From assembly GCF_025949665.1 (NCBI RefSeq), contig NZ_JAPDFT010000001.1, forward strand, positions 62,001-126,000: 64,000 nt of DNA. The letters are read 5' to 3'. This DNA comes from Chryseobacterium viscerum. GTDB lineage: Bacteria > Bacteroidota > Bacteroidia > Flavobacteriales > Weeksellaceae. The notes under the pieces were generated by a model, which saw nothing but the letters and a program-made list of their open reading frames with translations, was not told where the DNA came from and did no database searches. A program made the position numbers and the translations under genes. Below, in pieces: positions 8,181-17,752 of this stretch (position 1 is the stretch's first letter; every line of letters starts with the position of its first letter).

Positions 8181-9473
8181 CTAATCTTTATCCAGTGTGG
8201 AAGTTTTCTTAGTGTCTTTCATTCCGGCATAAACAATCAGGGAAAAAAGAATACATCCGGTAATGTACCAGTAAAAGTATTCTTCAGAACCTATCTTTTT
8301 GAACCAAAGCGCAATATATTCTGCAGTGCCCCCAAATACCGCAACTGTAATAGCATAAGGCAGGCCTACACCAAGTGCCCTGATTTCCGAAGGGAAAAGT
8401 TCTGCTTTTACCACTGCATTAATGGAAGTATAGCCGCTTACAATAATTAATGCAGCCATAATCAGGAAGAAGGCTCCCCAGATTGAAGTAGTAGAACTCA
8501 ATGCTGTAAGAAGCGGAACAGTACATAAAGTTCCCAGAATACCAAAACTTAAAAGAAGCGGTCTTCTTCCGATCTTGTCAGACAATCCTCCGAATACAGG
8601 CTGAAGACATGCAAAAATAAAGAGTGAAATAAAAGAAACCAATGTAGATTCTTCCTTGGTAAGATGTACGGTATTGACTAGGAATTTCTGCATGTAAGTT
8701 GTATAGGTATAAAATGCCAGTGTTCCTCCTAAAGTCAGACCTACAACGGTAAGCAGTGCCCTTGGATGCTTCAGAAGTTCTTTCACTGTTCCTTTTTTCT
8801 TTTCATTCACTTGTTTTTTATTCTCAAAAGCTTCTGTCTCATGAAGATTGGCACGGAGATATAATGCAATGACAGAAAGCATGGCTCCAATCACAAAGGG
8901 AATTCTCCAGCCCCATTCTTCAAGCTGGGCTTCAGTCAGCAATAATTTCTGTAAAATAAGCTGAATTCCCAAAGCGATCAGCTGCCCGCCAATCAGAGTA
9001 ACATATTGAAAGCTTGAATAAAATCCTCTTCTGTCCTGTGTAGCCATTTCGCTGAGGTAGGTAGCTGAAACTCCATATTCACCGCCAACACTCAAGCCTT
9101 GAAGTAATCTTGCCAGTAAAAGTAATAGCGGAGCTAAAATTCCTATGGACTGGTAAGTAGGCGTAAAGGCAATCAGTAAAGATCCGAATGACATAAGAAG
9201 AACAGAAAGTGTCATTGCTTTTTTTCTTCCCACCTTATCTGCAATACTTCCAAACATCCAACCTCCAATAGGGCGCATCAGAAAGCCTACTGCAAATATT
9301 CCTGCCGTATTCATCAGCTGTGCATTCAGATCAGAATCCGGGAAAAATGAATGTGAAAAATAAATGGCAAAGGCTGCGTAGGCATACCAATCATACCATT
9401 CAACAAGATTTCCGATAGATCCGCCTATGATGGCTTTGATTCTTTGTCCGGTAGTGATAGAGGATGAATTCAT
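8181..9473 (-). CDS. MFS transporter, metabolite:H+ symporter family (KgtP/ProP/ShiA-like)
   Basis: A 430-residue inner-membrane carrier with 12 predicted helices. The N-terminal IGNLVEWYDWYAYAAFAIYF segment, FPDSD, and GFLMRPIGGWMFG are signatures of the MHS family (alpha-ketoglutarate, proline/betaine, shikimate, citrate carriers). The two MFS loop motifs are present as GSIADKVGRKKAM and GGLSDKIGRRPLL. The substrate is probably an organic acid or compatible solute, but sequence alone does not decide. It stands alone between two terminators. Confidence 0.9.
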   Translation of the reverse strand: MNSSSITTGQRIKAIIGGSIGNLVEWYDWYAYAAFAIYFSHSFFPDSDLNAQLMNTAGIFAVGFLMRPIGGWMFGSIADKVGRKKAMTLSVLLMSFGSLLIAFTPTYQSIGILAPLLLLLARLLQGLSVGGEYGVSATYLSEMATQDRRGFYSSFQYVTLIGGQLIALGIQLILQKLLLTEAQLEEWGWRIPFVIGAMLSVIALYLRANLHETEAFENKKQVNEKKKGTVKELLKHPRALLTVVGLTLGGTLAFYTYTTYMQKFLVNTVHLTKEESTLVSFISLFIFACLQPVFGGLSDKIGRRPLLLSFGILGTLCTVPLLTALSSTTSIWGAFFLIMAALIIVSGYTSINAVVKAELFPSEIRALGVGLPYAITVAVFGGTAEYIALWFKKIGSEEYFYWYITGCILFSLIVYAGMKDTKKTSTLDKD

Positions 9474-9525
9474 AAAGTATTATTTCAGACAAGTTTTAGA
9501 CTTCCAAGATACAAATTTCAGAAAA

Positions 9526-9556
9526 AAATAAACCGCTCTGAAAAAGAACGGTTGAA
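9526..9556 (-). terminator. Terminator after the DUF3575-like outer-membrane protein gene
   Basis: An AACCGCTCT/AGAACGGTT hairpin is followed on the minus strand by a T-rich stretch. It belongs to a hairpin family that recurs at least six times in this window (for example 28418, 42286, 42556, 44950). Confidence 0.7.
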
Positions 9557-9576
9557 TAATAGGTAAGAGTGATTTT

Positions 9577-10329
9577 TTAAAATCTATATCCAATGGAAAG
9601 CCCGCTTCTGAAGCCCGCCCAGGGACCGTCCACTTTTATTCTGGCACCACTGGCATTGGTTTCTACCGTATACTTCACAAAAGGAATATCAAGGTCTTCA
9701 ATTTCTTTTTTAAGCTGTGCCTGCATGTCAGGAGTCAATACATAATCTGAGGTCATGGTAAAATCACCTTTTCCACTTCCGTAATGTGCTCCTGCAATCC
9801 AAAAATCCAGTACAAGATTCTGGCTTCTTGTTAAAAAGAATTGTACTCCGACCATCAGACCTCCGCTGTTTCCATTGGTATCTCCCTGGCCTCGAAGAGG
9901 GATTTGATAGGTCATTGCATTAGGACCATTGTAATCATAATAAAAATCAAAAGTATTGGATGTAACACTTGAATACCGATAATAAGGGGCAAAATAAAAT
10001 CCTTTTCCATAGCCTTTACCAATATAAAATCTGGGTTCTATGGTGAAATTAGTGGCTTTTACTCTAAGATTCTGGAATCTTTTCTCATCTTCATCTTTCA
10101 GAAAGGCATTGATGAATGGCACTTTTCCTTCCGGCATCATTCCGAAACCGATGTTCACTGAAAGCCACTGGTTGATGACCCGCTCGTAAGACAGGTTAAT
10201 ATTTCTGAAAGCATATGCTGTGACATTGGTCTTGATGATATTCATCTTTTCTGCTGAGCTGTTTTGAATTTCCTGAGCTCCCAATACTGAAAAAAGAAAG
10301 CTCGGAATTAATATGAATGCTTTTTTCAT
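9577..10329 (-). CDS. DUF3575-like outer-membrane beta-barrel protein
   Basis: A 250-residue exported protein. The open frame continues upstream to 10386, but the signal peptide MKKAFILIPSFLFSVLGA-Q begins at the ATG at 10329, which I take as the start. The body alternates hydrophobic and polar residues and ends in aromatic GYRF, the hallmark of an outer-membrane barrel. The pattern NIIKTNVTAYAFRNINLSYE followed by PRFYIGK is typical of DUF3575-like proteins of Bacteroidota. Function is unknown. It is divergent from the TonB-type receptor gene at 10496, with about 165 bp between them for both promoters. Confidence 0.75.
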   Translation of the reverse strand: MKKAFILIPSFLFSVLGAQEIQNSSAEKMNIIKTNVTAYAFRNINLSYERVINQWLSVNIGFGMMPEGKVPFINAFLKDEDEKRFQNLRVKATNFTIEPRFYIGKGYGKGFYFAPYYRYSSVTSNTFDFYYDYNGPNAMTYQIPLRGQGDTNGNSGGLMVGVQFFLTRSQNLVLDFWIAGAHYGSGKGDFTMTSDYVLTPDMQAQLKKEIEDLDIPFVKYTVETNASGARIKVDGPWAGFRSGLSIGYRF

Positions 10330-10495
10330 GACTTTATATTTTGTGATGTTAAAAAGTACCAGCAAAAAACGGGCTGTATTTAACATAATAATAAGAATTT
10401 AAAGAAAAATTATTGATAAATCTTTAATGTTAACAACAGTCAATGTAATATACAGCGGGGATTGATTGTTCTAACAGTATAATTCATCTTTTGAT

Positions 10496-12580
10496 ATGAA
10501 AAAAACTATTTATACCATATTCTTTCTTTGCGGAGTTTTTGCTTTTGCCCAGGAGAAGAAAAACGATACAGCCGATGTTGCAGCAACAAAAGATATTCAG
10601 GAAGTTATTTTAAAATCACAACGTAAAAAACAGTTTGCAGATAAAGCTGTTTATACTTTTGATAAGGAGGCATTGGAACGAGCACGCTATGCTAAAGATC
10701 TGCTTCGTACCCTTCCGGAATTACAGCTGGATCCGGTATCGAATACCATTGCCAGTACGAAAGGAGGAGCTACACTATTTCTTATCAACGGGATTGAAGC
10801 TACAGATATGCAGATCCGAAGTGTAGCACCCAGCGAGGTAGTGAAAGTTGAGTATTATGATATTCCGCCGGCAAGATGGGCAACAAGGGCAGATACTGTA
10901 GTGAATATTCTGACGAGATCCACAGAAACAGGTTATGTTTTTGGTGCTGATGTTTCTACAGCTTTGAACACAGGATTTGTGAATAGTTCTGCTTATGCCA
11001 ATTATACCAAAGGGAAAAATAATTTCGGTTTAGAATATTCTTTAAACCTGAGGGATTATGATGACCGAAGAGTAAACAGTATCTATGATTACCAGCTGAA
11101 CGGAAAACATTACCGTTCTGATGAAAACAGGAAAGATCATTTCGGGTACACTTTCCAGAATGTTGCTTTACGCTATACAAGACTTGTTCCTGATAATTAT
11201 GCTTTTCAGGCCAAACTGAATATGGATATTTTCAGCAGATTTTCAAAAGGAGTAGGGCAGAGTACCTTTAGTGAAGATGATCTGAAGGACGAACATGCGA
11301 TGTTTAAAAATAATGGCTCGGATTATGTGATTCCCAAGCTGGATCTTTATTACTCCAAAAAGATTGGTGAAAAAGATGAGCTAAGCATTAATGTAGTAGG
11401 TTCTCATTATACTACCAATACTTCAGAAACAGCAAAGGAGTGGATTGTAGGGTCAGGACTTTCGGTATATGATAATGATATGGTTTTAAAGGCAAAGCAA
11501 ACGAGTCTGGTAGGAGAACTTGCCCATACGCATGATTTTAAAGCAGGAAAACTTTCATCAGGATATCGTATTTCAAGGTCTTCTATTTCCAATGATCTGA
11601 ATAACCTTGCCGGATATTCTCAATACAGTGTCAATTATCTGGAACAGTATTTTTATACCGAATTTGCTGGAAAGGTTGATAAATTCAGTTACCGCATCGG
11701 AGCGGGTCTTACGAATATTCATAACAAAAGCGCAGAGAATACTTTTGATGAATGGACTTTTACTCCGAAAGTTATTTTAGCTTATCAACTTAAAAACAAT
11801 CAGAATCTTCGCTTTACATCAAGTTATAATCCGGTAAGCCCATGGAGTAATGCTTTGAGCAGTAATGTGGTGCAGCTGGCTCCCAATATTGTACAAAGGG
11901 GAAATCCCTTTTTAGAATCTCAGCAGGTATTTTCTAACAACCTGACCTATTCTTTTAATAACAAGTATTTTGATTTTAATGCAGGTTTGTTTTACAGGTA
12001 TACCAACAGGGTAATCAATCAGTATTATGTTCAGGATGATATATTGGGAGGTTATGCACTGACTTATGAAAACGGGAAAAACGGACAGCGGTACGGAGTA
12101 CAGCTTACAGGATCCTATAAACCTTTCGGGAATAATTTACTTGTTGTAAAAGCAGTAATTACACCCACTTCGGAAACTGTAAGAACAAGTACAGGTGCTT
12201 TGATCAAAAATGATTATTTAGGAAATTATTTTTCGCTTTCCTCAGAATATAAATCTTTCTCAATTCAGTATCAGTTCAATATTCCGGTGTATAGTCTTAG
12301 CGGTGCTTTCCTGAACACGAACGAAAATCAGAATAATATTTTTGTAAGCTATAAACGCAAAAACTGGACGTTTTCTACGGGAATGTACTGGATAGGAATG
12401 CCTTCAGAGTACAAAACGAAAAGTTTACCGGAAAGCTTAGTTGATTATAAAGTTCATACTCAGATTATGAATAATAAGTCAATGTTTGTATTAGGACTGA
12501 GCTATGACTTCTCTAAAGGGAAAAAGACAGAGATTCAGCGAAAGCTAAATAACGAAACAGCTCCTGCAGCTACTTTTTAA
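10496..12580 (+). CDS. TonB-dependent-receptor-like outer-membrane protein
   Basis: A 694-residue outer-membrane beta-barrel with signal peptide (MKKTIYTIFFLCGVFAFA-Q). After a short linker the plug-like part shows IQEVILKSQRKK, FDKEALERARYAKDLLRTLPEL and a FLINGIEATD / VKVEYYDIPPARW segment. From about residue 150 it is all long beta strands, as in the 'outer membrane protein beta-barrel family' of Bacteroidota receptors. It is smaller than typical SusC proteins and lacks the N-terminal carboxypeptidase-regulatory-like domain. There is no SusD partner, so the substrate cannot be guessed. A terminator follows. Confidence 0.83.
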   Translation: MKKTIYTIFFLCGVFAFAQEKKNDTADVAATKDIQEVILKSQRKKQFADKAVYTFDKEALERARYAKDLLRTLPELQLDPVSNTIASTKGGATLFLINGIEATDMQIRSVAPSEVVKVEYYDIPPARWATRADTVVNILTRSTETGYVFGADVSTALNTGFVNSSAYANYTKGKNNFGLEYSLNLRDYDDRRVNSIYDYQLNGKHYRSDENRKDHFGYTFQNVALRYTRLVPDNYAFQAKLNMDIFSRFSKGVGQSTFSEDDLKDEHAMFKNNGSDYVIPKLDLYYSKKIGEKDELSINVVGSHYTTNTSETAKEWIVGSGLSVYDNDMVLKAKQTSLVGELAHTHDFKAGKLSSGYRISRSSISNDLNNLAGYSQYSVNYLEQYFYTEFAGKVDKFSYRIGAGLTNIHNKSAENTFDEWTFTPKVILAYQLKNNQNLRFTSSYNPVSPWSNALSSNVVQLAPNIVQRGNPFLESQQVFSNNLTYSFNNKYFDFNAGLFYRYTNRVINQYYVQDDILGGYALTYENGKNGQRYGVQLTGSYKPFGNNLLVVKAVITPTSETVRTSTGALIKNDYLGNYFSLSSEYKSFSIQYQFNIPVYSLSGAFLNTNENQNNIFVSYKRKNWTFSTGMYWIGMPSEYKTKSLPESLVDYKVHTQIMNNKSMFVLGLSYDFSKGKKTEIQRKLNNETAPAATF

Positions 12581-12600
12581 ATGCAATTTTGAATGTTAAT

Positions 12601-12640
12601 AAGAAATCCCCGCTCACTTGTAGGAGCGGGGATTTTACTT
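12601..12640. terminator. Bidirectional terminator between convergent genes
   Basis: A strong hairpin AAATCCCCGCTC / GAGCGGGGATTT with T-rich right and A-rich left flanks stops the receptor gene (plus) and the T9SS cargo gene (minus). Confidence 0.88.
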
Positions 12641-12643
12641 TTA

Positions 12644-13642
12644 TTATTTCTTGATGAATTTTGTATTCTTGGTGTCTGTAGCATTTTTTCCACTGATCTC
12701 TATGAAATAAGACGCTGGCGGAAGATCTGAGATTTGAATATTTCCGGATTTTACATCTGATGTTTTAACCAGCTTTCCATCCAGACTATAGATGTTTGCT
12801 TTGGAATAATTATCAGTATTTCCTTTGAAACCGATAAAATCCTGTGCAGGATTAGGATAAACAACGAGATTCTCTTTCTTTACAGCGTTGCTGGTTGCCA
12901 GAAATGTTTCGTTTAAAGCCAATGCAGTAGCTACCGTCTGGTTAATACTCAACAATGGAACACTGATATTTCCGCTGGTAGCATTTAGCAGAGCATATCT
13001 GTGAGATGCATCGTAATAAGCATAGGCTGTATTGGTAGCAGTTCCGATAGGGTTAGCATAAATAACATCAAAAGATGCATATAGATTAAAGTTCTGTGTA
13101 TATTTTACTCTAAGAACATTGCTGTACGTTTGATTACCTATAATTAAGGTTCCATATGCATCAGCAATGGCAGACATTGTACCGCTGAACAATCCGTTGG
13201 CAGAAGACGAAGAGAAAGTTCCTTTGGCAGTGTCATTTTGGGCAGGTCCATAAGTTAGTGGGTAACTAATGTAAGTACCATTGTCAACACTAAAGTTTAA
13301 AGTGGCTTGTGGATTTACAATTCCCGTGATTTCCAGTTTAGTAGCAGAAGCTTTGTAATAAACAGTTGTTGCCCCATCTACCATTTTGATAGTGGAACCT
13401 GGAAAAGTGGCTATTTCAGTAGAAGAAGGAGTAGAATAAGTTGTTACTGAAGAAACTCCCATTGTAAGACCTCCGTTTGAAAATGTAGCGTTGGCTCCTG
13501 TTGCGGTGTTGTTTACGACTCCCGTTACATGGTTGTAATTGACAACGTTTCCAGAAATAGGGTCATTGGCTGCTTTTGTAAGCGTAATCTGCGCAGAAAA
13601 CATTGCAGAAGCTCCTAATAAAAGGAGTAAAGATTTTTTCAT
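12644..13642 (-). CDS. Secreted protein with type IX secretion (Por) C-terminal sorting domain
   Basis: A 332-residue protein with signal peptide (MKKSLLLLLGASAMFSA-Q). The open frame extends two codons further to a TTG; the ATG at 13642 is the better start. The middle ~230 residues are Gly/Thr/Asn-rich and beta-like with no recognised domain. The C-terminal ~75 residues are a classic type A sorting domain: LVVYPNPAQDF, then IYSLDGKLVKT, LPPASYFIEI and a final lysine-rich KFIKK. The protein should cross the outer membrane through the T9SS and be anchored or released at the surface. Function is unknown. Confidence 0.85.
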   Translation of the reverse strand: MKKSLLLLLGASAMFSAQITLTKAANDPISGNVVNYNHVTGVVNNTATGANATFSNGGLTMGVSSVTTYSTPSSTEIATFPGSTIKMVDGATTVYYKASATKLEITGIVNPQATLNFSVDNGTYISYPLTYGPAQNDTAKGTFSSSSANGLFSGTMSAIADAYGTLIIGNQTYSNVLRVKYTQNFNLYASFDVIYANPIGTATNTAYAYYDASHRYALLNATSGNISVPLLSINQTVATALALNETFLATSNAVKKENLVVYPNPAQDFIGFKGNTDNYSKANIYSLDGKLVKTSDVKSGNIQISDLPPASYFIEISGKNATDTKNTKFIKK

Positions 13643-13719
13643 AGTCAAGAATTTTTTTTTGTTAAAAATAATTAAAAAATAGTATTGAAATGATAATTTT
13701 ATTTGTTTTTAATTAAATT

Positions 13720-13757
13720 TTTAATAAAAACGCCTGCTGATCATATCAGCAGGCGTC
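13720..13757 (-). terminator. Terminator after ribB
   Basis: The perfect 11-bp hairpin CGCCTGCTGAT/ATCAGCAGGCG is followed on the minus strand by TTTTTATT. It ends the riboswitch-ribB transcript. Confidence 0.9.
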
Positions 13758-13781
13758 TCTGTGCGTTAAAAATGTTTAAGT

Positions 13782-14429
13782 CTAATTGCTCATTACCATT
13801 TTTCGGTAAGTATAAATGTCTTCGATAGTCACGACGCTCATCCCTTTTTTGATAGCAAAGTCTACAATTTCAGGAAGTCTTGCCATAGAACCGTCTTCAT
13901 TTGTCAGTTCACAAAGTACAGCATCATCACCCAGATTGGCCATTTTTACAAGATCTACACTGCCTTCGGTATGGCCGCGTCTTTCAAATACACCGTCTTT
14001 TCTGGCAATCAGGGGGAAAACATGGCCGGGGCTTGCAATATGCTCTGCCTGAGCACCTGCTGCCACAGCAGTTCTGATCGTTGTTACACGATCTTTTGCA
14101 GAAACACCTGATTCCACACCTTCTCTGGCTTCAATAGAAATGGTAAATGCGGTCTGATTTTTTGAATTGTTGTTTTCCACCATCGGACGAAGGTTGAGGT
14201 GGTGGCTTTTTTCCTCAGAAATACATAGGCAGACGATACCGCTGCATTCGCGGATCAGAAGAGCCATATCCTGTTCTGTAATAGTGGAAGCGGGGAAGAT
14301 GATATCTCCTTCATTTTCACGGTTTTCATCGTCTACCAGAAGAATACCTTTTCCCTTTTGTAGTGTTTGAAGTGCTTTTTCTACACGTTCTTTGGAGGTT
14401 GCTCCGAATTGTTCTAATAATTTTTCCAT
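13782..14429 (-). CDS. ribB: 3,4-dihydroxy-2-butanone-4-phosphate synthase RibB
   Basis: RibB converts ribulose-5-phosphate to 3,4-dihydroxy-2-butanone-4-phosphate and formate, feeding the xylene ring of riboflavin. The acidic Mg2+-binding loop [17 protein letters not shown] (residues 31-47) and the [11 protein letters not shown] motif (about 150-160) hold the active-site residues. At 215 residues this is a stand-alone RibB, not the RibBA fusion with GTP cyclohydrolase II seen in many Bacteroidota; other riboflavin genes must lie elsewhere. It is preceded by an FMN riboswitch at 14524-14643, so it is expected to be repressed when FMN is plentiful. Confidence 0.96.
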   Translation of the reverse strand: MEKLLEQFGATSKERVEKALQTLQKGKGILLVDDENRENEGDIIFPASTITEQDMALLIRECSGIVCLCISEEKSHHLNLRPMVENNNSKNQTAFTISIEAREGVESGVSAKDRVTTIRTAVAAGAQAEHIASPGHVFPLIARKDGVFERRGHTEGSVDLVKMANLGDDAVLCELTNEDGSMARLPEIVDFAIKKGMSVVTIEDIYTYRKMVMSN

Positions 14430-14523
14430 GTTATTTTACTTTTTAAAGTTAAAATAGTCTTCGGTACATGGAAATGAAATACAACGCAACAAGAGTCCAT
14501 AAGGAATCTTATTGGTCATCTCA

Positions 14524-14643
14524 TTTTCTTCTCCCATCCAGACTTTAACTGTCGGTTCCGGAATTTCACCAGATCAGTCCCTTCGTAAGAAAGGAGTCGC
14601 GGACTGTAACCGCCGGTAGGGAATTTCACCCTGCCCCGAAGAA
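14524..14643 (-). ncRNA. FMN riboswitch (RFN element) controlling ribB
   Basis: Read on the minus strand the element contains the conserved RFN blocks in order: CTTCGGGGCAGGGTGAAATT, CCCTACCGGCGGT, AGTCCGCGAC, GGACTGATCTGGTGAAATTC and CCGACAGTTAAAGTCTGGAT followed by GGGAGAAG. It lies 94 bp upstream of the ribB start in the same direction. The arrangement matches the known FMN-sensing aptamer; whether control is by termination or by blocking translation is not clear from the ~95-bp expression platform (14430-14523). Confidence 0.97.
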
Positions 14644-14793
14644 AACTTATACTAAGTTTTGCTGTATGTTGTAATTTAAATTTTTATTTCATTGAATAGT
14701 ATTTAACGCACAGACTGCTAATTTCGGGAAGTTTTTTGAAATGGGGAAGAATTTTTTCAGATTTATATCCTTTAAAAAGGATTATTAAAAGCT

Positions 14794-15147
14794 TTATATA
14801 GTTCTCAAAATTTTCTCCATCTTCTTTCCCTTTGCCAGCTCATCAATCAGTTTATCCATATAGCGGATATTTCGCATGAGTTCATCCTCTATTTCTTCCA
14901 CACGATATCCACAAATGACGCCCTTAATCAATGAGACATTAGGATTCATTTGAGGAGCCTGATCAAAAAAAGCAATAAAATCATTCCTTTTATCAATCTG
15001 TTCCTGCAGGCCTTTTTCATCATAACCTGTCAGCCAGCAGATGATTTCATGAACTTCTGATTTTGTACGACCCTTCTTTTCTGCTTTTTGAATATAATGG
15101 GGATAAACACTGGCGAAAGCCGTTGTGAAAATTTTGGTATTCTGCAT
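14794..15147 (-). CDS. DUF2200 family protein
   Basis: A 117-residue cytoplasmic protein. The frame extends upstream to 15195, overlapping the neighbouring gene, but [20 protein letters not shown] is the usual family N-terminus, so the ATG at 15147 is chosen. Conserved blocks are [19 protein letters not shown] and [20 protein letters not shown]. The family is widespread and of unknown function. It sits 41 bp downstream of the beta-propeller gene and is probably co-transcribed with it. Confidence 0.85.
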   Translation of the reverse strand: MQNTKIFTTAFASVYPHYIQKAEKKGRTKSEVHEIICWLTGYDEKGLQEQIDKRNDFIAFFDQAPQMNPNVSLIKGVICGYRVEEIEDELMRNIRYMDKLIDELAKGKKMEKILRTI

Positions 15148-15188
15148 GAATTTATTGTTATTAATTAATGTCCAGATGCAAGTTTTAA

Positions 15189-16433
15189 TTACCACTTCCA
15201 GATCTGAGGCTCATCTTTCCAGACCAGTAATCTGAATTCTTCATAATGCTTTCCATTTCCGATGGTGTGGGTATCTCTATTTCCTTTTCCCAGTTTTAAT
15301 TTGTGTAAAATACCTGAATGTGCAGCTACCCATAGGGTTTCTTCGTCATCAGAAAGTGCTATTCCTGTAATGGTAGAACCCAGGAAGTGTTTCCACAGCT
15401 GATTTCCCTTTTTATCAAAGGCTTTGATATAACCGTAGGCGTCTCCAAGGATGTAGTTATCTTTTATGGCAACACCTTCATAGACTCTCATCTCCTCATC
15501 AATGAAAGTAAAATCTTCACTTTCTGTATATGCTTCAATATCAGCTCCTACATATTGATCAGCATTAATTCCTATGGTAATTCCGTTATAAAAATGGCAG
15601 GAGTTTGTAATCAGCTGGCTGTCATCCTTTGCAAAAAGACAAAAATGTGGGTAAGATGATTGAGGTCCTATAGATCCTACTGTATTGCCCTCATGATCTA
15701 ATATTCTGTGATCATAGCACTGATCTCCAACCACGATATAAGAATTGTCGTTGGATAATGATGCATTTTCCATATCAATCTGAGAGCTCCAGTCTTCTTC
15801 ATTGTCCTCATTAATGGGATGAATGAGTTTTTTTTCAGTATTTGAAACCAGAAAAATTCCGTCTGAGGAAACAATTACTATTTTGTTTCCATCATTGAAA
15901 GGATACATATCAGTAATCCCAAAGTCTGGGTTTTCATCCAGTTCAAATTCATTGATGAGGTCTCCGTTCCAACCTTTATATAAAGATATTTTATGAGAGT
16001 CTGCAATGGCAAAAATGTTTCCCCGTTTGGATTTTCCAATGGCGCGGATGTTTTCATCAAGTTTTGTGGTAATATCTTTATCAAGAATATAAGCCTGTCT
16101 TTTTTCATATGAAGTGCCTGTCATGAAAACAATTTTTTCATCAGAGATAAAGTGCATATGTTCAATATTCTGAGCCTTATTTTCCATTAAAGAAATGATA
16201 GGAGCATGGGCAGGAGGGAAATGTTCCCTGAAATTTTCTGTGTCTTTGTTCTTGTTAGCTGTTTTAAGCAGTTCAAAAACTTCGCGGGCTATATTTCCTC
16301 TTTTATCTTCAGGTTCTTCACCTTTCCAGTTTTCCCAGCCGTTTTTTTCACCAAACTCAACCATTTCATTGATTTCTTTTGCATAGCGTTCCCCTTCTGA
16401 GAACCATTCTTTTTGGATTGTAGTGTTGTACAT
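15189..16433 (-). CDS. Cytoplasmic beta-propeller (WD40/PQQ-like) protein
   Basis: A 414-residue protein without signal peptide. The first ~80 residues are helical and charged. The remainder is a series of ~40-residue four-strand units such as [37 protein letters not shown] and [20 protein letters not shown], which is the pattern of a seven-bladed propeller. No catalytic motif is seen; such proteins usually bind partners. The gene after the next gap (16921-17694) is a shorter propeller-like protein, so the pair flanks the DnaA-box region. Confidence 0.65.
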   Translation of the reverse strand: MYNTTIQKEWFSEGERYAKEINEMVEFGEKNGWENWKGEEPEDKRGNIAREVFELLKTANKNKDTENFREHFPPAHAPIISLMENKAQNIEHMHFISDEKIVFMTGTSYEKRQAYILDKDITTKLDENIRAIGKSKRGNIFAIADSHKISLYKGWNGDLINEFELDENPDFGITDMYPFNDGNKIVIVSSDGIFLVSNTEKKLIHPINEDNEEDWSSQIDMENASLSNDNSYIVVGDQCYDHRILDHEGNTVGSIGPQSSYPHFCLFAKDDSQLITNSCHFYNGITIGINADQYVGADIEAYTESEDFTFIDEEMRVYEGVAIKDNYILGDAYGYIKAFDKKGNQLWKHFLGSTITGIALSDDEETLWVAAHSGILHKLKLGKGNRDTHTIGNGKHYEEFRLLVWKDEPQIWKW

Positions 16434-16920
16434 TGAACTTTTTATTTTAAAATTTTATTGAAAATGAGGTTGTATTCCTTATCAACTAACTTACAAAAAA
16501 TCTAATGATTCTTATAAGATAAAAAACAATCCTGGTAATTGGAGTTGTTTATTTTTGTGGATAACCTCAAGAATTAGTTTTAAATAATGTCTGCGAATAC
16601 TTGCTGAGTAATAAGGTTAAAAAAAATGTGGATAAGTTATCCACAGAACTTACCCACATGATTTTTTATTTTAGAAATTTTTCAAAAATTCAATATTATT
16701 TTAAATTATTGAATTTTAATATATTATATGTGTAATTTTTAATGAGCTAAAAACTTATCCATACTTTATCCACAGATGTAAATGGAGTGTTGAAAAGTTA
16801 TCCACAAATATTTAAAGATGTGGACAACTGTTTGTTTTTGATTTAATTATTTTAAAATCAATTATTTAATTGGATATTTGTTGGTGTTCTGAAATTGTAT
16901 CTCATACTTATCCACAAAAT
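16434..16920. other. Candidate replication origin: DnaA-box cluster with AT-rich segment
   Basis: This 487-bp gene-free stretch holds six perfect TTATCCACA boxes: 16556-16564 (minus), 16627-16635 (minus), 16637-16645, 16766-16774, 16798-16806 and 16908-16916 (plus). Three boxes have one mismatch: 16650-16658, 16755-16763 and 16819-16827 (minus). The 16627/16637 pair is a head-to-head dyad with a single base between. From about 16659 to 16740 the DNA is almost pure A/T and could be the unwinding element. Such density is the standard signature of oriC. Only one other perfect box was noticed (18176-18184, coding). dnaA is not in the window, which is common in Bacteroidota. The flanking gene orientation does not switch here, which is a point against. 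Confidence 0.65.
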
Positions 16921-17694
16921 TTATAATTCTAATGGGTTAATGATAGTAAATGATTTTTTGTTGACTTGGTAGAATATTCCATTCTCGGTAGACTGAAGGT
17001 TTTTAAATTCCGAATGCATTTGGTAGAATTCATCTGATTGAAGGTTCCAAATAAAAAAACTTGTTTTGTCTTTATAGGTTGAATGAAATATAATATTTCC
17101 AGCATTGGTAGATACAGATTGAGCACCTATGCATACAGGTGGAATTTTATAGCTGACAAGATTAAAGTTGTTTACATCCAACTCCTGCAACAGAAAATTT
17201 CCATAACCATTAAAAACTATTTTTCCATTTCCCAAATTGGCAACACAATAGCAATCGATAAGTTGGTCTTGTAAATTACTTGAGTTAAAACCAAAAACAT
17301 GTTCCCCATTAAGATTAAATACTGCTAATGCATCACAGTCAGGTTTATCGCCTCTTAAAACACCTTCATCAAAATACGATACTATTATTTTTTTGCCATT
17401 TATCTTAATGTCATTAATTGAAGTACCAATATTAAATTTTACATAGGGTTTTCCTGTATAGTCAATAATTAAAGCATTTTCTATTGAGGTTGGACGATGA
17501 AGTACAATTAAAATTTTTTCTTCATTAATGATTTTAGCCATTAAGATATCAACTCCTAATTCTAATGGCGTTTCTGTGCCGGAGATTACAATTTTGTTCC
17601 TAGAGGTTATGGCAATAAAATTCCCGAGCTCATTAGTTGAAAGGTATTTGATGTTCTCCTGAAATAAATCGAGTTTTATGGTTTTAGTGGTCAT
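16921..17694 (-). CDS. Propeller-like hypothetical protein
   Basis: A 257-residue cytoplasmic protein with no signal peptide. It shows repeated beta-strand units (NKIVISGTETPLELG, EKILIVLHRPTSIENALII, GKIVFNGYGNFLLQEL) suggestive of a small or partial beta-propeller. No family is recognised. Its stop codon is at the right edge of the DnaA-box region and the base composition is noticeably more AT-rich than housekeeping genes nearby. Function is unknown. Confidence 0.6.
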   Translation of the reverse strand: MTTKTIKLDLFQENIKYLSTNELGNFIAITSRNKIVISGTETPLELGVDILMAKIINEEKILIVLHRPTSIENALIIDYTGKPYVKFNIGTSINDIKINGKKIIVSYFDEGVLRGDKPDCDALAVFNLNGEHVFGFNSSNLQDQLIDCYCVANLGNGKIVFNGYGNFLLQELDVNNFNLVSYKIPPVCIGAQSVSTNAGNIIFHSTYKDKTSFFIWNLQSDEFYQMHSEFKNLQSTENGIFYQVNKKSFTIINPLEL

Positions 17695-17752
17695 AATGAT
17701 GGGGTCAAACTATAAATTACTATCTTTTTAAGTGATAGAAAAGATATACCTT

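Noticed and set aside
13643..13781. Small gene between the T9SS cargo gene and ribB
   Set aside because: Only A/T-rich DNA and the ribB terminator; no open frame with a start.
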